8,292 nucleotides of DNA from Lachnospiraceae bacterium (GTDB lineage: Bacteria; Bacillota; Clostridia; Lachnospirales; Lachnospiraceae). Numbering within the stretch: position 1 is the first letter of the stretch; every line of letters begins with the position of its first letter. Shown here in pieces: positions 5,361 through 8,292 of the stretch. The translations under genes and the position numbers were made by a program. Under the pieces are notes generated by a model. That model searched no databases, was not told the DNA's origin, and saw only the letters and a list, made by a program, of their open reading frames with translations. The stretch is taken from positions 1 to 8,292 of the forward strand of contig JAJQCL010000097.1 in the NCBI GenBank assembly GCA_021202715.1, written 5' to 3'.

Positions 5361-5833
5361 CTCCGGCGTTTCTCCCAACGGGTCGCGCCGGTCTGCCGGA
5401 AGCCGTTGGCGGCCCAGAACCGCGAGCAGCCTGCACAGCTGTCTGCAGTCACAAACTGGCTGATGCCCTTCTGAGAGAGCGCCTGTTCCATCTGCTTCCA
5501 GGCATCACAGCCCAGACCGCGCCCCCGATAACCTCCCCGAAGGAAAAAGGTCGTGATCGTACAACACCGTGGGCGATCCGCTTCGCGGGTGCAGGTGCAG
5601 AACCCGATCCAGTCTCCTCCGGCATCAACCAGGAAGACCTGCAGTCCGGATCTCTGACACCGGTCGCCGAAATCACGCCGATAGCCGTCGGAGAGAAACC
5701 ATTCCAGCATCGCATCGTCAACGTTCCCTCTGTGAACCATTTCCACCATGCAATTATCAAACATATGCCAGAACTGCCTGAAATCCTCCCGGGTCTCCGC
5801 GGGAACAACACGGAGCGGTCGCTCTGAATTCAT
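5336..5833 (-). CDS. GNAT family N-acetyltransferase
   Basis: This 165-residue protein is a single GNAT domain that would transfer an acetyl group from acetyl-CoA to an amine; the substrate is unknown. The acetyl-CoA pyrophosphate loop is visible as RGGYRGRGLG (99-108), preceded by the beta strand TITTFFL and followed by the helix DAWKQMEQAL. A late SRFWAANGF (138-146) is the usual closing motif. The central strand VFLVDAGGDWIGF (66-78) is also typical. The start is ATG 5833, with GGGAGG 8 nt upstream. The last residues, KKALFLF, are encoded by the plus-strand terminator at 5326-5360, an unusual C-terminal tail. A hairpin at 5924-5966 separates it from the upstream peptidase gene. I could not find a convincing promoter between 5834 and 5923. 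Confidence 0.82.
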   Translation of the reverse strand: MNSERPLRVVPAETREDFRQFWHMFDNCMVEMVHRGNVDDAMLEWFLSDGYRRDFGDRCQRSGLQVFLVDAGGDWIGFCTCTREADRPRCCTITTFFLRGGYRGRGLGCDAWKQMEQALSQKGISQFVTADSCAGCSRFWAANGFRQTGATRWEKRRRKKALFLF

Positions 5834-5923
5834 AGACAACGCCTCCCTCGCTGAAAAATACAGGTACCCAAAGGAATACGCCAGGAACAATGAGAAAACC
5901 AAAAAGATCTGAGCCGAGACAAA

Positions 5924-5966
5924 GAGCCCGTGCAGAGCGGAGACAGTATCCCCTCTGCACAGGCTC
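5924..5966 (-). terminator. 14-bp stem terminator after the peptidase gene
   Basis: The arms 5924-5937 and 5953-5966 pair over 14 bp with one G-U pair and a 15-nt loop. On the minus strand the stem is followed by TTTGTCT. It lies 80 bp after the M20 peptidase stop and ahead of the GNAT gene. On the plus strand it is followed by CATTTTAAG. The minus direction fits the gene order. Confidence 0.55.
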
Positions 5967-6044
5967 CATTTTAAGAGTGTTTTGTGTTCAATCCTTGTAC
6001 AAATTATGAAGATTAACAAAAAATCATCAGAATTTTTACGATAT

Positions 6045-7214
6045 TTATGTCAGACTCAGAATTGTCAGAACCAGCTTCTTCACCTGTTCTGTCAGCGATG
6101 AGGCCACCGCATACTCTTTCATTGAATGGTTATCGCTGCCGCGCACACCCACGCCGCAGAGAACCGGGATTCCCAGCATCGTGACATAGGCGGCATCAGA
6201 GCAGCCGCTTGAATAGACCGGCTGCGGCCGCGACATCCCCAGCTGTTCGCAGGCGTCCTGATAGACATGCAGGAGTGCTTCCGTCCCCGGTACCGGTTCC
6301 ATGGCCTTAAATACGGTCTTTAACGTCATCTCCGAATGGATCCGCGGATCCGCGTTGTCATCGCAGATCGCCTGCAGTGTCCGCAGTGCCTCGTCCAGAT
6401 CCTGATTTGTCGGGAAACGAAGTCCTACGGTAAAGTCACACAGATCGGGAATCGCGTTGCTGGTCGTGCCGCCCCGGACAATACCGCAATTAAACATGAC
6501 CTTCTTTGCATCCGACAATTCCTCGATCTTCAGGATCTTACGGGCTGCTTCACGAATGGCGCTCGCGCCTTTCTCCGGCTCCCGGCCCGCATGCGCAGAA
6601 ATCCCATGAACCGCGATGGTCACGATCGCGCCTCCCTTGCGGCGATATACCACGTCGCCGTTTAGCATTCCGCTCTCACAGTTAAAAGCCGCCGCGCAGC
6701 CTGCCGCCGCGTCAGCATAGACCTGGCATCCCTCACCCCGGGAGAGGCCATGCGCCACTTCTTCATCACCGCTCAGAATCAGACGCAGTTGTCTCTGGCG
6801 ATAGCCAAAATGCCGGAGCGTGCGGATGACCAGAATGGCCACCGCAATTCCGCCCTTGCAGTCATAGACCCCCGGACCGTAGATGCAGTCTCCCTCCCGG
6901 CGAAAAACGTGTTCCCCGAAGCGTCCCACCGGATGCACGGTATCCATATGCGCCATCAATGCAATCGGCGGAAGCTCTCCTTCCTCCGTCATGGCCACCA
7001 GACTGCTGCCGGCCTCTTCAAAGGAAATCTTTTTACGCTGCAATCCCATGGCATCCAGATAAGTATCCAGATGCGCGGCCAGACGGTTGACCGCCTCCCT
7101 GTCCGCAGAGGGACTCTCAATAAGCACCATCTGCTCCCACAGCTGCATGATGGAATCCTGCTGCGCATCAATATATTCACAAATCTCCTGTACACTGCCG
7201 ACCTTTCTCTCCAT
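6045..7214 (-). CDS. M20 family metallopeptidase (CPG2-like carboxypeptidase)
   Basis: This 389-residue di-zinc hydrolase resembles glutamate carboxypeptidase (CPG2). It would cleave an amide or peptide bond near a free carboxylate; the true substrate is unknown. The metal and catalytic residues are in order: H89 and D91 in AHMDTV, D118 in GVYDCKGG, E151 and E152 in SGDEEV, E180, and H363 in DNHS. The spacing of the first two ligands (29 residues) equals that of CPG2. The lid domain carries HGISAHAG (203-210). No signal peptide is seen, so it acts in the cytoplasm. The start is ATG 7214, with GGGGGAGG 8 nt upstream. It follows a transporter gene by 80 bp on the same strand, so imported substrate is probably hydrolysed here. 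This pairing is inference. Confidence 0.88.
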   Translation of the reverse strand: MERKVGSVQEICEYIDAQQDSIMQLWEQMVLIESPSADREAVNRLAAHLDTYLDAMGLQRKKISFEEAGSSLVAMTEEGELPPIALMAHMDTVHPVGRFGEHVFRREGDCIYGPGVYDCKGGIAVAILVIRTLRHFGYRQRQLRLILSGDEEVAHGLSRGEGCQVYADAAAGCAAAFNCESGMLNGDVVYRRKGGAIVTIAVHGISAHAGREPEKGASAIREAARKILKIEELSDAKKVMFNCGIVRGGTTSNAIPDLCDFTVGLRFPTNQDLDEALRTLQAICDDNADPRIHSEMTLKTVFKAMEPVPGTEALLHVYQDACEQLGMSRPQPVYSSGCSDAAYVTMLGIPVLCGVGVRGSDNHSMKEYAVASSLTEQVKKLVLTILSLT

Positions 7215-7250
7215 GAACCTTTCCTCCCCCTTCTCTCAGTGAACTCTCCA

Positions 7251-7277
7251 CCGACGTTTCAGGATATATTCCGTCGG
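7251..7277 (-). repeat. Intercistronic hairpin between transporter and peptidase
   Basis: CCGACG (7251-7256) and CGTCGG (7272-7277) pair perfectly around a 15-nt loop. There is no T run on either side, so it is not a typical terminator. It may stabilise or process the shared transcript. Confidence 0.35.
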
Positions 7278-7294
7278 GCCGAAGAGCGCCGCCT

Positions 7295-8292
7295 TTACAG
7301 CAAACTGATCACAAAACCCGCGATCAGCACCGACAGGATCGTCACTACGGTAATGCCGCCGACCACATAAGGTACATTCAGCGTATCCTCGATATAGGTC
7401 TTCTCCTCCGGCGTCTCACCGACTGCTTCCGCCACCTCGCGGCAGATCACCACGTTGCTGGGGAAGCCCAGGAACTGCTCCACACCGATGCCCATGGCCA
7501 GATCCTTATCCCCTACGAGGAGCTTCCCGATGGGAAGCACATAGCTGACCAGGAAGACGCCGGCCACGGCCAGCACGAACAGCAGAATCGTCTGAAAGGC
7601 CATCGTTCCCAGCTGCGACAGGGAAACCGTAGCCAGGGAAGGAATGATCGAGCCGTAAATAGCAATCATTAACAGTCCCTGAGAGCTGCCTCGCTGCAGA
7701 AGCTTCGGCGGAATGAAGCCGCCGATGCCCGACAGAGAGCCGAGAATCAGCGCCCACACCGCGTAATTGACGGGGGTCACACCGCCGAGACTGCGGGCCA
7801 GCCAGGCTCCCACACAGACGATGGCGATGTCCACATTTGCCGTGTACAATTCCTTATGCTTTTCGTAAAAGGGAATCTTGTCCGCAGAGACACTGCTCTG
7901 TTTCGCCTGAAGCTCCGCCATCTTTCCTTCCGGATCCGTCCGAAAATCCGCCACCAGTTTTTTCGCATATTTCAGACCCATAGCGGAAGCGATGGGTGCT
8001 CCGACCAGCTTCTGCACGGAATAAATCACCGCACAGAGCGCGGCCGCTGTCGTCAGCCCCTTCTCCGTCGCCGCCGTCGTCATCAGGGACGCCGCCACCG
8101 CGCCGCCGTTGATGACCGGCATCCCCGCCAGCACGGTATCAAGCCCAATCAGCGGCACGGCAACCAGCAGCAGAATACAGGAGGCCACCATGCAGATCGC
8201 AGCCATACAGACCGTCTTCCACTCGCGTATCAGCTGTCGGATATTAATTGTCGTTCCCATATTGAACAGGACCATGGCCACCGCCAGGCGGG
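7295..8292 (-). CDS. Multi-pass secondary transporter, GltS/BASS-like fold, family uncertain (5' partial)
   Basis: The minus-strand frame is open through the right edge, so the N-terminus is missing; the in-frame GTG at 8281 is probably internal. Numbering from it, hydrophobic segments lie at about 23-47, 49-71, 76-100, 149-165, 171-191, 202-222, 228-256, 258-275 and 306-328. A charged loop (about 104-148) divides two halves. The GTTINIRQL segment and the glycine-rich VINGGAVAASL (55-65) recall GltS-like and BASS-like carriers, which have two inverted repeats around such a loop. GIGGFIPPKLL (185-195) is the comparable part of the second half. I cannot name the family or substrate. The next gene downstream is an M20 peptidase, pointing to uptake of an amino-acid conjugate, peptide or carboxylate. 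Its promoter lies outside the window. Confidence 0.65.
   Translation of the reverse strand, partial: RLAVAMVLFNMGTTINIRQLIREWKTVCMAAICMVASCILLLVAVPLIGLDTVLAGMPVINGGAVAASLMTTAATEKGLTTAAALCAVIYSVQKLVGAPIASAMGLKYAKKLVADFRTDPEGKMAELQAKQSSVSADKIPFYEKHKELYTANVDIAIVCVGAWLARSLGGVTPVNYAVWALILGSLSGIGGFIPPKLLQRGSSQGLLMIAIYGSIIPSLATVSLSQLGTMAFQTILLFVLAVAGVFLVSYVLPIGKLLVGDKDLAMGIGVEQFLGFPSNVVICREVAEAVGETPEEKTYIEDTLNVPYVVGGITVVTILSVLIAGFVISLL

Noticed and set aside
5834..6019. N-terminal extension of the GNAT protein with a hydrophobic, membrane-like stretch
   Set aside because: A well-spaced GGGAGG serves ATG 5833, the extension runs through the hairpin at 5924-5966, and the GNAT domain is complete without it.
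6750..7370. Plus-strand open frame of 206 codons
   Set aside because: It is antisense to the M20 peptidase, whose metal ligands are all present, and shows no domain of its own.

Overview
The window looks like chromosomal DNA of a Gram-positive anaerobe of the class Clostridia, probably Lachnospiraceae-like. This rests on GC-rich housekeeping genes with strong purine-rich Shine-Dalgarno sites (AGGAGG, GGGAGG), frequent GTG starts, and the gene set: a DegV lipid-binding protein, a Firmicute-type TetR regulator, MntP and a DUF6054-like protein. The genus cannot be named from the sequence alone.

Layout. (1) Positions 1-~2040 are visibly more AT-rich than the rest and look like an accessory insert. 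A 32-codon tail of a plus-strand gene enters at the left edge. It is followed by about 270 bp of AT-rich non-coding DNA with a perfect small inverted repeat (137-153) and a terminator hairpin (272-320). Then comes a minus-strand pair: an SMC/ABC-like AAA ATPase, translationally coupled (TAATG) to a small PD-(D/E)xK nuclease-like protein that stops soon after its ExK motif and appears truncated. (2) 2133-2711 is mntP (manganese efflux, plus strand). (3) 2866-3735 is a DegV protein on the minus strand. It is divergent from a TetR regulator (3994-4593, plus) across a compact control region with back-to-back promoters and a 23-bp palindromic operator. (4) 4852-5184 is a DUF6054-like protein of 110 aa with its own extended -10 promoter; a perfect 9-bp inverted repeat lies over the predicted transcription start. 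It is followed by a run of terminator-like hairpins (5195-5360). (5) 5336-5833 is a GNAT acetyltransferase on the minus strand. (6) 6045-8292 is a minus-strand operon: a multi-pass transporter, cut by the right edge, then an M20 (CPG2-like) zinc metallopeptidase, ended by a 14-bp stem hairpin.

How the genes may work together. The ATPase-nuclease pair has the shape of a two-gene anti-phage module, but the nuclease is probably broken or reduced. The TetR-DegV pair probably forms a self-regulated unit linked to fatty-acid handling. The transporter and M20 peptidase probably import and hydrolyse an amino-acid conjugate or peptide. These three links are inferences from gene order and family knowledge. 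No rRNA, tRNA, CRISPR array or insertion sequence was seen.
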